NCBI GenBank assembly: GCA_032229885.1
Contig: JAVYAJ010000232.1
Span: 1-49,013, forward strand
Direction: 5' to 3'
Origin: Anammoximicrobium sp032229885
GTDB taxonomy: Bacteria > Planctomycetota > Planctomycetia > Pirellulales > Pirellulaceae
DNA length: 49,013 bases
Shown: positions 27,679 through 36,029 of the stretch, piece after piece
Position numbering within the stretch: position 1 is the first letter of the stretch
How the letters are laid out: the number at the start of each line of letters is the position of its first letter
Notes under the pieces: model-generated
What the model saw: the letters and a program-made list of their open reading frames with translations, nothing else
Told to the model about the DNA's origin: nothing
Databases searched by the model: none
Position numbers and translations under genes: made by a program

Positions 27679-30600
27679 TTAGCGAGTCTCCCATGTGGGA
27701 TCGTAGATCTTCACCAGCCGCACGTCGTCGAAATAGGTGCGCGCGCCGGCGGCTTGCCGCGCGGCGCCCAATAGAAGCAGCCCGGTGATCGAATCGCTGT
27801 TCGGAGTTGTGAAGGTGGTGCTCAAGCGAATCCAATTATTCTCGCATGCTTCCGGGTAGGCGATCCGAATGGCCGATCCTTGATCGAGCCACCCACGCTT
27901 GTCTTGCATTCGCACCGACGCCTTGCCCATGCCGAAGCCCTCGTCGCCTCGGTTGCGCCGCACACAGAAGCTCCAGCGGTAACGGCAGTTGGCATCCAGT
28001 TTGACATAGCTTATGAGCTCGCTGTCGATCTGGTTTTCGTCGATTCCCGCACAGATCTTGCCATCGGCAGCCAGCGTGGAATCGCGAAAGAAGATCGATG
28101 TCGAACTGGGAAAGGTCCACGTGTGCCAGCCCGGCGTTTTGTCGAAGCGGAGATGGTCCGAGGCGATCCCGGTTTCCTGGTCGCGCTGGTCGATGTCCTC
28201 GAACGACGGATTGCGCACCAGATTCTCGCCTGGTTCGCGGCCGGCATGGACCTGCGTGGCGACGAGGGTCCGGGCAATTCCCTCCAACCCGTGCGCTGCT
28301 AGCCGTGTCCGCCAGAACGATGTGGCATCCTGTCCGTCTCTTTCGAGGAAGCGACTGGCGGCGTCCAACGCCAGGTCCGCCTGCCGTTCCAGCAGCGGGA
28401 GCGGGTCGAGCGAACTCATCGCCTTGAACTCGGCAAGGCTGCTATTGCCGCAGAAGAGTCTCTGTTCAATCTCGTCGGGCAACGCAAAGGAGCGTAGCGC
28501 GGTGACGGCATCGCACCCTTTGACGACAAGCGCCAGAATCTTTTCAATTTGTTCGCCGCTGGTCACCGTCGCCAACGCCTGCAGATCCCGACTGCAAAGA
28601 TAGCTCGTCAGATGCAGCCGCGAGAGCGCCAGGGCCGCATCCAGCTCCGCCATTCGGCGCAAGACGATCGGCTCGCTGTCGCTGGCTGCAACATCTCTGG
28701 CCGTCTGCAGCGCGGCGTCGATCGCCTCGAGATCTTCCCAACGGTAGTCCTCCATCTGTTTCGCGTCTTTCCAACCCGAGATGGGAACGTCGGCGGTGGG
28801 GCTGCGCGAATAGATCTTTTCGAACAGGTCGAACAGGGCGCGCACTTCGGCGGCCGCGACGCCGTACATGCCGGCAAAATGGTCGTCAAGCAGGGCTTCG
28901 ACGTCGGCGTCCATGTTCCAGGCCAACTCGTCCAGAACATATTGTCGTGGGGCGGAGAAGACCGTCGAACGCGGATAGTATTCGGCCCAGATGGTGCGAA
29001 GATGATGCTCCTGGTACGCGCGGCGCCACTGTGTGGCCATGAAATGTGGATAATAGCGCGGGATGACGTAGCCGCTGCCGAAGGTGTACAGGTAATCGTA
29101 CAGGCCGATGTGACGCGCGCCCGCCGCGCGCCAACGCGGCATCTCGGCGAATGCGCTGCGTCCCATGCCGGTGATCTCCACCAGGATATTGCCATCCAGG
29201 GCGACGCCGTGCGGCACGCTGCCGCACGTCCGGCTATAGGCGATAAAGGCCACCAGCTTGTTCGGATGGGTCTTGGCCAGCTCGCGGGCGACCGTGTTGT
29301 AAAGGCCGATGTACTGGTTGCCATGGTGTGCGTAGTACCGAACACACTCTGGGCATTGACAGTCGCCGCCGCCGTCGTTGACTCCCAGCGGGAGGCCGAA
29401 GCGGGTCGGATTGTTCGCAAAATACTCGGTGATATAGTCGCGCGCGAGGCTTGGCAGATCGGGATGCGCGACGCAAGGATTCCACGGCCCGTTGTTTCCC
29501 GCGGGATCCATCACCTTGCGTTTGCCGTTGATCAGAGGAAAGTATTCGGGGTGGGTCGCGGCGTATTTGGCGGGCGGCACAAGCTTGTCGAGGGCATGGG
29601 TCGCTTGACACGTGAGACGCGAGTTGCGCCCAAAATCGCTGTTCGGGCTGTCGGCTAGGAGGTAGGAATCGATGTCGGGCTGTTCGCGCACGTCGAGCGT
29701 CGCCGGCAGTTTGAGCGAATCGGCCGTCGGCAAGATGGTGAACGACTCGCCTTGGGCGAACTTGCGGTAACCGGCAAATCGTTTCAGGAAATCATTGACC
29801 GCATAGACTGTCCCTTGCGGCTGGTGACCAGCCAGGATCAGATGCTGGCCGTCGATCAGCTTCATCACATATCCGAAAGGGTGCATCTGGTCCAGGTCAG
29901 GCGCCGCCGCATCGACGAACGCGCTGCGCCCGACGTGCACGAGGAGCTGGTTCGTCTCGGGGATAGGATAGAAAAACCGTCCTCCAAGGATCTGTTTCAG
30001 GGTGTCCGTAAGGAAATCGCTGGCCTTCCGAGAATCGCCGTCATCCGCAATCGCAAGATGGGCGATCTTGCCGTTGATCTGTACGGCCGCATTGCTGGAT
30101 GGCAACGGGAAAAGCGATTCCAGCGACGGAGGATCGAGCAGGCGGGCGAGCAACAGGCGGAGGAGCGCCGCATACTGCTCCGATTCGCCGGGAATAATGG
30201 CCGCGTACAGGAGCGCGCCTTTGCCGACCCGATTGACGCCGAGCTTGGCAACTTTTTCGGTTCCGATCAGTGTCTGCAGCGTGCGAAGCCCGCCAAGGCC
30301 CGGATGTCTGCCGCTGGCCGTCGGGTACGAGTCAAGAAGCGTCCGCTGGTCGCCGACGATCTGTTCGAGCCGCGGCGTAGCGCTCACGGCGGGATCCGCA
30401 TAGTCGTAACGCGTGGCGCCGAGGATGGCCGACCCCGCCTGCAAATCGAACACATCGTCTTCGGCGAAGAGCGTCGCCGGGAGGGCTGAAGCGAGGACCA
30501 CGATCCCGCCGTTCTCGATATAGCGGTACAGTCTGACGCGCTCGTCCGGCGTGAGCTTCGCCTCGGCGGCCCGCCCGACATTCGACCAGCAGAGAAGACG

Positions 30601-30834
30601 CGGCGCCGCAACGCCGTCGTCGGGTACGATCGGCCGGCGGGCGGCGATCATTTCGGCTTCGAGGCCGGGCGGCACGAGTTGCTTCCATTTGGCAGTCGAG
30701 TTGCCCCAGTACTGCGCCTGATTCCGCGTCGGGTTCTGCGCGTGGAGATCGGCGACCGGAAAGGCCGAGACGGCGAACAGCGCAGCAAGGTTAAGAAGAG
30801 CCCGAGGCAAAACATGCCGGATGGCCAGACGCAT
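27679..30834 (-). CDS. Large exported DUF4838 protein with N-terminal amidotransferase-like domain
   Basis: I placed the start at 30834, giving 1051 residues, because MRLAIRHVLPRALLNLAALF onward is a good signal peptide ending in LHAQ; in-frame ATGs at 30864 and 30948 would put extra residues before it. After the signal comes a domain with 'IENGGIVVLASALPATLF' that resembles a glutamine-amidotransferase-like fold. Next is an alpha-glucuronidase-like N-domain ('AVNDFLKRFAGYRKF'), then the DUF4838 core with 'YAATHPEYFPLINGKRK' and 'CQCPECVRYY', and an all-helical part. The C-terminal beta-sandwich ('ENLVRNPSFEDIDQRD' to 'RTYFDDVRLVKI') is of carbohydrate-binding type. It is a paralogue of the 14012-16666 gene with a different domain order. 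Enzyme activity is unproven. Confidence 0.87.
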   Translation of the reverse strand: MRLAIRHVLPRALLNLAALFAVSAFPVADLHAQNPTRNQAQYWGNSTAKWKQLVPPGLEAEMIAARRPIVPDDGVAAPRLLCWSNVGRAAEAKLTPDERVRLYRYIENGGIVVLASALPATLFAEDDVFDLQAGSAILGATRYDYADPAVSATPRLEQIVGDQRTLLDSYPTASGRHPGLGGLRTLQTLIGTEKVAKLGVNRVGKGALLYAAIIPGESEQYAALLRLLLARLLDPPSLESLFPLPSSNAAVQINGKIAHLAIADDGDSRKASDFLTDTLKQILGGRFFYPIPETNQLLVHVGRSAFVDAAAPDLDQMHPFGYVMKLIDGQHLILAGHQPQGTVYAVNDFLKRFAGYRKFAQGESFTILPTADSLKLPATLDVREQPDIDSYLLADSPNSDFGRNSRLTCQATHALDKLVPPAKYAATHPEYFPLINGKRKVMDPAGNNGPWNPCVAHPDLPSLARDYITEYFANNPTRFGLPLGVNDGGGDCQCPECVRYYAHHGNQYIGLYNTVARELAKTHPNKLVAFIAYSRTCGSVPHGVALDGNILVEITGMGRSAFAEMPRWRAAGARHIGLYDYLYTFGSGYVIPRYYPHFMATQWRRAYQEHHLRTIWAEYYPRSTVFSAPRQYVLDELAWNMDADVEALLDDHFAGMYGVAAAEVRALFDLFEKIYSRSPTADVPISGWKDAKQMEDYRWEDLEAIDAALQTARDVAASDSEPIVLRRMAELDAALALSRLHLTSYLCSRDLQALATVTSGEQIEKILALVVKGCDAVTALRSFALPDEIEQRLFCGNSSLAEFKAMSSLDPLPLLERQADLALDAASRFLERDGQDATSFWRTRLAAHGLEGIARTLVATQVHAGREPGENLVRNPSFEDIDQRDQETGIASDHLRFDKTPGWHTWTFPSSTSIFFRDSTLAADGKICAGIDENQIDSELISYVKLDANCRYRWSFCVRRNRGDEGFGMGKASVRMQDKRGWLDQGSAIRIAYPEACENNWIRLSTTFTTPNSDSITGLLLLGAARQAAGARTYFDDVRLVKIYDPTWETR

Positions 30835-31325
30835 GGCGCCGTTCGACTGGTGAACAGCGTCCATTTTTTCGAGAGTCCATAACATGAAGTTGGTCCAGCC
30901 AGAGTCCGCGGGTGGTCTTGCGAGGTGATCGATACAGTTTTTGGCCATGATCGTCTTGCCAGCGATATCGTGCCGAAGCCGTGTCTGTTTCTAGCGCGGC
31001 CTCGCGGCGATGGGCCGTCGGCCGATAGGGGGCCCGCGGGCGACGCCACCAATAGGGTCACGGACGGTGGGCGCGACGAACCGCGTCCCATCAGGCGACG
31101 CAACAGGCTTGCCGGCCGCGCTCGATCGTAGCCACGAGGCAGCAGCAGGAATCTTGCCCAAGAAATCTGGGCTTGTCAATCGTGTGCCGCGCGTCTGTCG
31201 GAACGCAAATACAGAAAGCGCACCGCGTGCCCGACGCGCGCCATGGCGGGGGCCCCACCGCGGAGAAAACGTCGGCGGCCTTCTGCCCGGCAGGATACGT
31301 GGCGCAACATTGCGCCGCCGGAGAT
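30835..31325. other. Intergenic region, no gene seen
   Basis: About 490 bases between the second DUF4838 gene and the end of the four-gene ispE unit. The first 114 bases could be translated if an upstream start of the DUF4838 gene were used. I found no hairpin with a T-tract and no repeat. Confidence 0.45.
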
Positions 31326-31721
31326 TCAATATGCGGCGTAGGATTTCTCTTCCACCAAGGCCGAGCCCAGCAGCTCGTTGATCTGGCGTTTCAGCGATGC
31401 GCGCTCGTCGTTGCTTCGATAGACTGACCGCGCCAGCTCGATGAACGACGGGCCGAAGTCTTGTTCGCGCTCACAGTCGCGGATCGAATCTTCGATGTCC
31501 CACAATGCTTCGTTGACCTGTGCAAGCTGCGCTGTCAGCTCGGTCAGCGCCGGGGACGGCGGGAGCGCCGCGTCGCGGGTCGCGGTCAGAACCTCCAGTT
31601 CATGGCGCACGTTGCGCAGCTTGGCGGCGTCGCGGATTCGCGCGGATTTGATCTGAAGGATCGTGATCTTGTCGATCAGCTCGCCCGGAGCGGTCTGGAC
31701 CAGAATGGGTTTGGCCTGCAT
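31326..31721 (-). CDS. DUF6165 family protein
   Basis: The 131-residue product matches the DUF6165 pattern along its whole length: 'APGELIDKITILQIKSARI' near the start, 'LWDIEDSIRDCERE' in the middle, 'FIELARSVYRSNDERASLKR' and the C-terminal 'LLGSALVEEKSYAAY'. It is an all-helical, charged, soluble protein. The function is unknown. It starts 10 bases after the stop of the TPR-glycosyltransferase-FkbM gene, so the two are almost surely co-translated, which suggests a role in the same glycan or surface-modification step. Confidence 0.9.
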   Translation of the reverse strand: MQAKPILVQTAPGELIDKITILQIKSARIRDAAKLRNVRHELEVLTATRDAALPPSPALTELTAQLAQVNEALWDIEDSIRDCEREQDFGPSFIELARSVYRSNDERASLKRQINELLGSALVEEKSYAAY

Positions 31722-31731
31722 GATCGTCGTC

Positions 31732-33927
31732 TCAGCCTTTCTTCAACCAATGATCTTCCGGGCGCTCGACCGGTGTCAGTCCGGTGATCGATGATTTGAC
31801 CGAGCTGTGGATTCCTAGCATGTTCGAGGAAACGATGTTGCCGAACACGTTCGTCGGATTGTCGTAGAAATTGGACGGATGGTACAGCGTCGGCAGGTGC
31901 CAGTACAAGCGGTAGCCGGACGCCATCAGGTGTCCGACGAGCGCGGGCGACGATTCGACGCGGTCGTTCTCGACATACAGGATCGGATGAAACCGCTCGA
32001 TCGTCTGCGCCGCGCCGCGCAGCACGGCCAGCTCCATGCCCTCGACGTCGACCTTGATCAGATCGCAGCGCGGCAATTCGAGGCTGTCGATCGTCACGAC
32101 GGGCACACGTTCTCCGGACTGGTAGCCGCCCAGGCTCAGGCCGCTGAAATTGGCCTCGGCGTCATAGTCGATCGACGGCACGATGATCTCGCCGGCCGCG
32201 TCGCCCACGGCCTCGCAGCGGCACCGCACGTTCTGGCGTCCGTTCAGCGCCATATTGGCGCACAGGATTTCATAGATCGGCCGCTGTGGCTCGAAGGCGT
32301 ACACCACGCCCCGTGGGCCGACCTGATGCGCGAGCGGCAACGTGTGCGCCCCGATGTTCGCGCCCGCTTCGACCACCACGTGGCCGGGACGCACGATTTG
32401 GGCGAACAAGTCGCGTTCCCCGACCGAGAACTCGCCGTACAGGTCCAGCGAGCGGCCGATGTAGGCATCGCGCCGATTGAACAGCATCGTACCGTGCCGC
32501 GTGCGGGCTAGTCGGTTCGAACCGGCCGTAGCGATGCGATAGTCCTGTGGCTCGCGCCGTTGCACGCGCGGCCCCAGCCGCAGCAACTCGTCGACCATCT
32601 GGCGCACAACGCTGGCCCAATCGCCCACGGCCGTCTGACGGAACAAACGAATCGTGGGGTACCACGGCGAGTCTTCGCGGTCCAGCAGCCACCGCCAATC
32701 GGGGACATGCGCCAGCGCTAGCCACGTGGGCGTCCCCAGCGCGCCGGCGACATGCGCGACGGCCGTATCGACCGTGATCAGCAGATCCAAGTTCCGCAAC
32801 ACGGCAGCCGTATCCATGAACGCGCCGGACGTTCCGTCCAGCCGTTCGCCCAACGGGATGATGTCGAAGGCGCCGGCCAGCTCGTCGATCTGTTCGCTGC
32901 CGGCCCCTTTCTGCAGGCTGAACAGATGGATTCCTTTGAGCCGCCCCAGCGGTGCGAACTCGGCCAACGGCATGCTGCGCACGTGGTCCGCTTGATACTG
33001 CGCGCTGCCTTTCCATGCCAGGCCGATCTTGCATCCGCCGTAGGCCTGAAAATAGGAATGCCACGCGCGCAGCAATTCAGGGTCGGCGGTCAGATAAGGG
33101 ACTTCGCGCGGGAACGTTTCCGGCGTGTCTCGCAGGATCCCCGGTATGTCCAGCAATGCGGCGTGGCAGTCGAACGGCGGCAACGGATCGCCTTGCGTGA
33201 CGAGCGCGTCGATCCCGGGGCAAGTCGCCAGCAAGCGAGCCAGCGGCCGAGGGCACTGGACTACGACACGGCAATCCCATCGCTGTTTCAGGACGGCCGC
33301 ATAGCGGACGAACTGCACCGTATCGCCCAACCCCTGTTCTGGGGCGAGCAGGATGGTCTTGCCATCCAGCGGCCCGCCATCCCATAGCGGCTGCGGGTGC
33401 GACGGCCGCGCGAGCCCGTCGGTGCGCCACCGCCAGGCGTATTCCGGCCAGCCCTCCTCGAAACGTCCCAGCAGCAGGAGAATCACGCCTCGGTTCTTGT
33501 GCGTTTCCGCGTCCTGCGGGGCCAGCTCGAGCGCTCGGTCGTAACAGGCCATCGCCTCGTTCAAGCGGCCTTCCCAGACGTACGCCGTCCCCTTGTTCTT
33601 GTGCGCGTTGACATAGTCTGGTTTCAACTGCAGGGCCTGGTCGAAACAGGCGACCGCCTCGTCCAGTCGCCGCTGCATCCGCAGCGTGTTGCCCAAATTG
33701 TTGAAGGCGATGGGAAATTGAGGCCGTAATTGGAGCGCACGGCGATATGCCGACACGGCCTCGTCCCAGCGCTGTTGATCGTGGCAGGCGATCCCCAGAT
33801 AGCACCAGGCGTTGGCGTCCGTCGGATCGGCGCGCAGAACCTGTCGATAAATCTCTTCGGCCGCAGACCAATTGCCCGTCTGATGAAGCCGCCATCCCTG
33901 TGCGAGCGTTTCGACCGCTGTTGCCAT
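31732..33927 (-). CDS. TPR-glycosyltransferase-FkbM methyltransferase fusion protein
   Basis: The 731-residue protein joins three modules. Residues of about 1-170 hold four or five TPR repeats ('AWCYLGIACHDQQRWDEAVS', 'AFNNLGNTLRMQRRLDEAVA', 'AHKNKGTAYVWEGRLNEAM'). Residues of about 185-455 resemble the glycosyltransferase-9/41-like domain often found after TPRs ('LLAPEQGLGDTVQFVRYA', 'ITVDTAVAHVAGALGTPTW'). Residues of about 475-690 are an FkbM-type S-adenosylmethionine methyltransferase ('VVVEAGANIGAHTLPLA', 'YAFEPQRPIYEILCANM', 'DLIKVDVEGMELAVLRGA'). Such fusions are thought to build and methylate surface or flagellar glycans. It follows spoVG by 33 bases and is followed by the DUF6165 gene after 10. 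The acceptor is unknown. The start has no strong ribosome-binding site. Confidence 0.92.
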   Translation of the reverse strand: MATAVETLAQGWRLHQTGNWSAAEEIYRQVLRADPTDANAWCYLGIACHDQQRWDEAVSAYRRALQLRPQFPIAFNNLGNTLRMQRRLDEAVACFDQALQLKPDYVNAHKNKGTAYVWEGRLNEAMACYDRALELAPQDAETHKNRGVILLLLGRFEEGWPEYAWRWRTDGLARPSHPQPLWDGGPLDGKTILLAPEQGLGDTVQFVRYAAVLKQRWDCRVVVQCPRPLARLLATCPGIDALVTQGDPLPPFDCHAALLDIPGILRDTPETFPREVPYLTADPELLRAWHSYFQAYGGCKIGLAWKGSAQYQADHVRSMPLAEFAPLGRLKGIHLFSLQKGAGSEQIDELAGAFDIIPLGERLDGTSGAFMDTAAVLRNLDLLITVDTAVAHVAGALGTPTWLALAHVPDWRWLLDREDSPWYPTIRLFRQTAVGDWASVVRQMVDELLRLGPRVQRREPQDYRIATAGSNRLARTRHGTMLFNRRDAYIGRSLDLYGEFSVGERDLFAQIVRPGHVVVEAGANIGAHTLPLAHQVGPRGVVYAFEPQRPIYEILCANMALNGRQNVRCRCEAVGDAAGEIIVPSIDYDAEANFSGLSLGGYQSGERVPVVTIDSLELPRCDLIKVDVEGMELAVLRGAAQTIERFHPILYVENDRVESSPALVGHLMASGYRLYWHLPTLYHPSNFYDNPTNVFGNIVSSNMLGIHSSVKSSITGLTPVERPEDHWLKKG

Positions 33928-33960
33928 CGCCGCATTCCGTGCCGAGTGAGCCTGGTCCCG

Positions 33961-34563
33961 TCAATCGTCAAAAAGACCCGCGCCGAATCCATCTTCGCGC
34001 CGCGGCTTGGCCGTCGGCGCGGCCGTCGGCGCGGCGGGCGGCGAGGCCGGCGCGCGATGCGGCGGAGGCGGCGTCTGCTCCGCGGGCTGGATCTGCTTGG
34101 TCGCCGCCTGCGGGCTGCCGTCGGCAAAGAACTCGTCGTCGAACTCGTCGTCGTAATCGTCGTCGTAGCGAGACTCGTACCCGGGTTCTTTGGCGCGTTC
34201 CAACTCGCCGCGGTATTCGGCGATCACTCGCGCCTGGATCATCTCGCGGCAGGCCGAGTTGATCGGATGGGCGATATCCGCATATAGCTTGGCGCGCCCG
34301 CCCTCGTCGCGAGCGGCCCGCTCGGGCGGCTGCGCCGCGCCGCAATGGTTGCAGTACCGCGCCCGCAGATGGTTCTTGCCGCCACACTTCGGACAGTGCG
34401 ACGTGAGCTTGCGGCTGGGCATCGCCACGAACGGGCCACTGGCGCCGTCGATGATCTTCAGGTCTCGCACCACGAAGCTGTCGTCGAAGGTGATCGAACA
34501 AAATGCCCGCAATCGGTCGTCCGAGTCCTCCATGAGTTTCACGCGAACCTCGGTGATCTCCAT
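33961..34563 (-). CDS. spoVG: SpoVG family protein with an embedded zinc ribbon
   Basis: SpoVG proteins are small nucleic-acid-binding regulators. The first half (MEITEVRVKL to 'GPFVAMPSRK', residues 1-52) and the closing half ('DIAHPINSACREMIQARVIAEY', 96-117) match the roughly 85-residue family. Between them about 43 residues are inserted that carry a four-cysteine zinc ribbon, C57-x2-C60 and C71-x2-C74 ('CPKCGGKNHLRARYCNHCG'). After the domain comes an Asp/Glu/Tyr run (about 128-148), then a Pro/Ala-rich tail ending GFGAGLFDD. The ATG at 34563 has an excellent AAGGAGA site; an earlier ATG (34656) lacks one and adds unrelated residues. It follows ispE by 105 bases, echoing the ispE-spoVG neighbourhood of Bacillus. 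Confidence 0.93.
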   Translation of the reverse strand: MEITEVRVKLMEDSDDRLRAFCSITFDDSFVVRDLKIIDGASGPFVAMPSRKLTSHCPKCGGKNHLRARYCNHCGAAQPPERAARDEGGRAKLYADIAHPINSACREMIQARVIAEYRGELERAKEPGYESRYDDDYDDEFDDEFFADGSPQAATKQIQPAEQTPPPPHRAPASPPAAPTAAPTAKPRREDGFGAGLFDD

Positions 34564-34668
34564 GCAGATTCTCCTTCCCTCTGGATCGCCGCGTGACAAC
34601 TTCCAGCCTCCGGATAACCGGCGCAGCGAGTCGCATTTAGCGCAGATACCGAACACAATCGAGAACCA

Positions 34669-35616
34669 TCAGTCATTCGCGACCGCACGCTGACAGGTGG
34701 TCACCGCATAGGCCGCCGTCAACCCCGACGCGCGCAGGCTGGCCGCCACTCGCCGGGCGTGGCGGGCGTGGCGGCACACGGCCACGAAACTCGTCCCACT
34801 ACCGCTCATCTGACATCCCAGGCAGTCCAGTCGTTGGATCGCGGTTCGCACCCGCGCGATCCACAGCGACAAACGGGCCGCCGGCTCTTCCAGTCGGTTG
34901 AACAACCAACGCCCGACCTGTGTCGCATCGCCCGCGCGAGCTGCGTTCAGCAGTTCGTCGGGACGGCGCGGCCGAACGGCGGGCACGCACTGTCGATACA
35001 CGGCCGCCGTCGCCAATCCGCCCGGCGGCCTGACGACCACCAAATGCAACCTCGCCAAGCCGTCGACCGCTTCGATCCGTTCGCCGCGGCCACGGCACAG
35101 GCACGCGCGACCGTGGAAAAAGAACGGCACGTCGCTGCCCAATTGGGCCCCAACCTCGGCCAATTGTCGGCGAGTCCATCCCAGTTGCCACGCGACGTTC
35201 GCAGCCATCAGCACGGCCGCCGCATCGCTCGACGCACCGCCCAGGCCGGCGGCCGCCGGGATGCGTTTGATCAAGACCACATCCGCCCCGGACCGGACAC
35301 CGGCCAAGCCGCGCAACAACGCGGCGCCTCGCAGGGCCAGGTTGTCTTCGGGCGGCGGCAGGGTTTCCCAAAAGCCGCCTCGCGCGGCGCCGCGACCGAT
35401 ACGGTGGCTTTCCACGCCGTGCGTCCAACGACACGTCAAACTCAAAATCCCAGTCGAGTTCGCCGTCAACGAGACATGGTCGTACAGACTGATCGGCGTC
35501 ATGAGCGTCTCGATCTCATGAAAGCCGTCAGCGCGTCGAGACAAGACCTCTAAAAATAGGTTCACCTTGGCCGGAGCCAAAGCCTCGACCACGGCGCCGC
35601 GACGTCGAACATCCAT
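34669..35616 (-). CDS. ispE: 4-diphosphocytidyl-2-C-methyl-D-erythritol kinase
   Basis: IspE phosphorylates CDP-methylerythritol in the non-mevalonate isoprenoid pathway, in the cytoplasm. The GHMP-kinase motifs are clear: 'APAKVNLFLEVLSRRADGFHEI' opening, the glycine-rich ATP loop 'IPAAAGLGGASSDAAAVL', 'LGSDVPFFFHG', and the closing 'MSGSGTSFVAVC'. At 315 residues it is close to the family length. The start at 35616 places two or three turns before the APAKVNL motif as in relatives; the frame is open back to 35781, so a longer product is possible. SpoVG follows on the same strand. No other isoprenoid gene is in the window. Confidence 0.95.
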   Translation of the reverse strand: MDVRRRGAVVEALAPAKVNLFLEVLSRRADGFHEIETLMTPISLYDHVSLTANSTGILSLTCRWTHGVESHRIGRGAARGGFWETLPPPEDNLALRGAALLRGLAGVRSGADVVLIKRIPAAAGLGGASSDAAAVLMAANVAWQLGWTRRQLAEVGAQLGSDVPFFFHGRACLCRGRGERIEAVDGLARLHLVVVRPPGGLATAAVYRQCVPAVRPRRPDELLNAARAGDATQVGRWLFNRLEEPAARLSLWIARVRTAIQRLDCLGCQMSGSGTSFVAVCRHARHARRVAASLRASGLTAAYAVTTCQRAVAND

Positions 35617-36029
35617 AACCCTCGCGGACGAATCCAGTTGCCCCTCACGACGTTCGCGATCGTCCTCAGCCGTTCCACAAGACAGATGCTTTGGCGTCTT
35701 GTTAAGACCGGACAGGCTCGGACCATCGTCGTCCATAACCGCCATTTTACGGGACTGGCGGCAGCGGTCAAGGTGAACCAAGCCGTTGCCGCCGCCGCGG
35801 GCACGAACGCTTAGGGCGCAGTGAGGTTTTGCGGCTGCGGCGTGCGCGGCGTCTGCCGAACGTCGAACCGTGTGCGGCGACTTTGTTTCGACGCACCGCT
35901 ACGCATCGGCCGTTCTGCGTCGTGTGCTGGGGTTGCCTCGCTGCGGTTCGTCTGGCAGGTGTGCCGCGTCCGCGGCGCACGTCCTGCCGCGCGCCACCCG
36001 GACCGACGCCGGACCGACGCCGCGACGTC
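35617..36029. other. Intergenic region, no gene seen
   Basis: About 410 bases between the MoxR stop and the chosen ispE start. The 165 bases nearest ispE are an in-frame extension without family likeness. No repeat or terminator was recognised. Confidence 0.45.
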
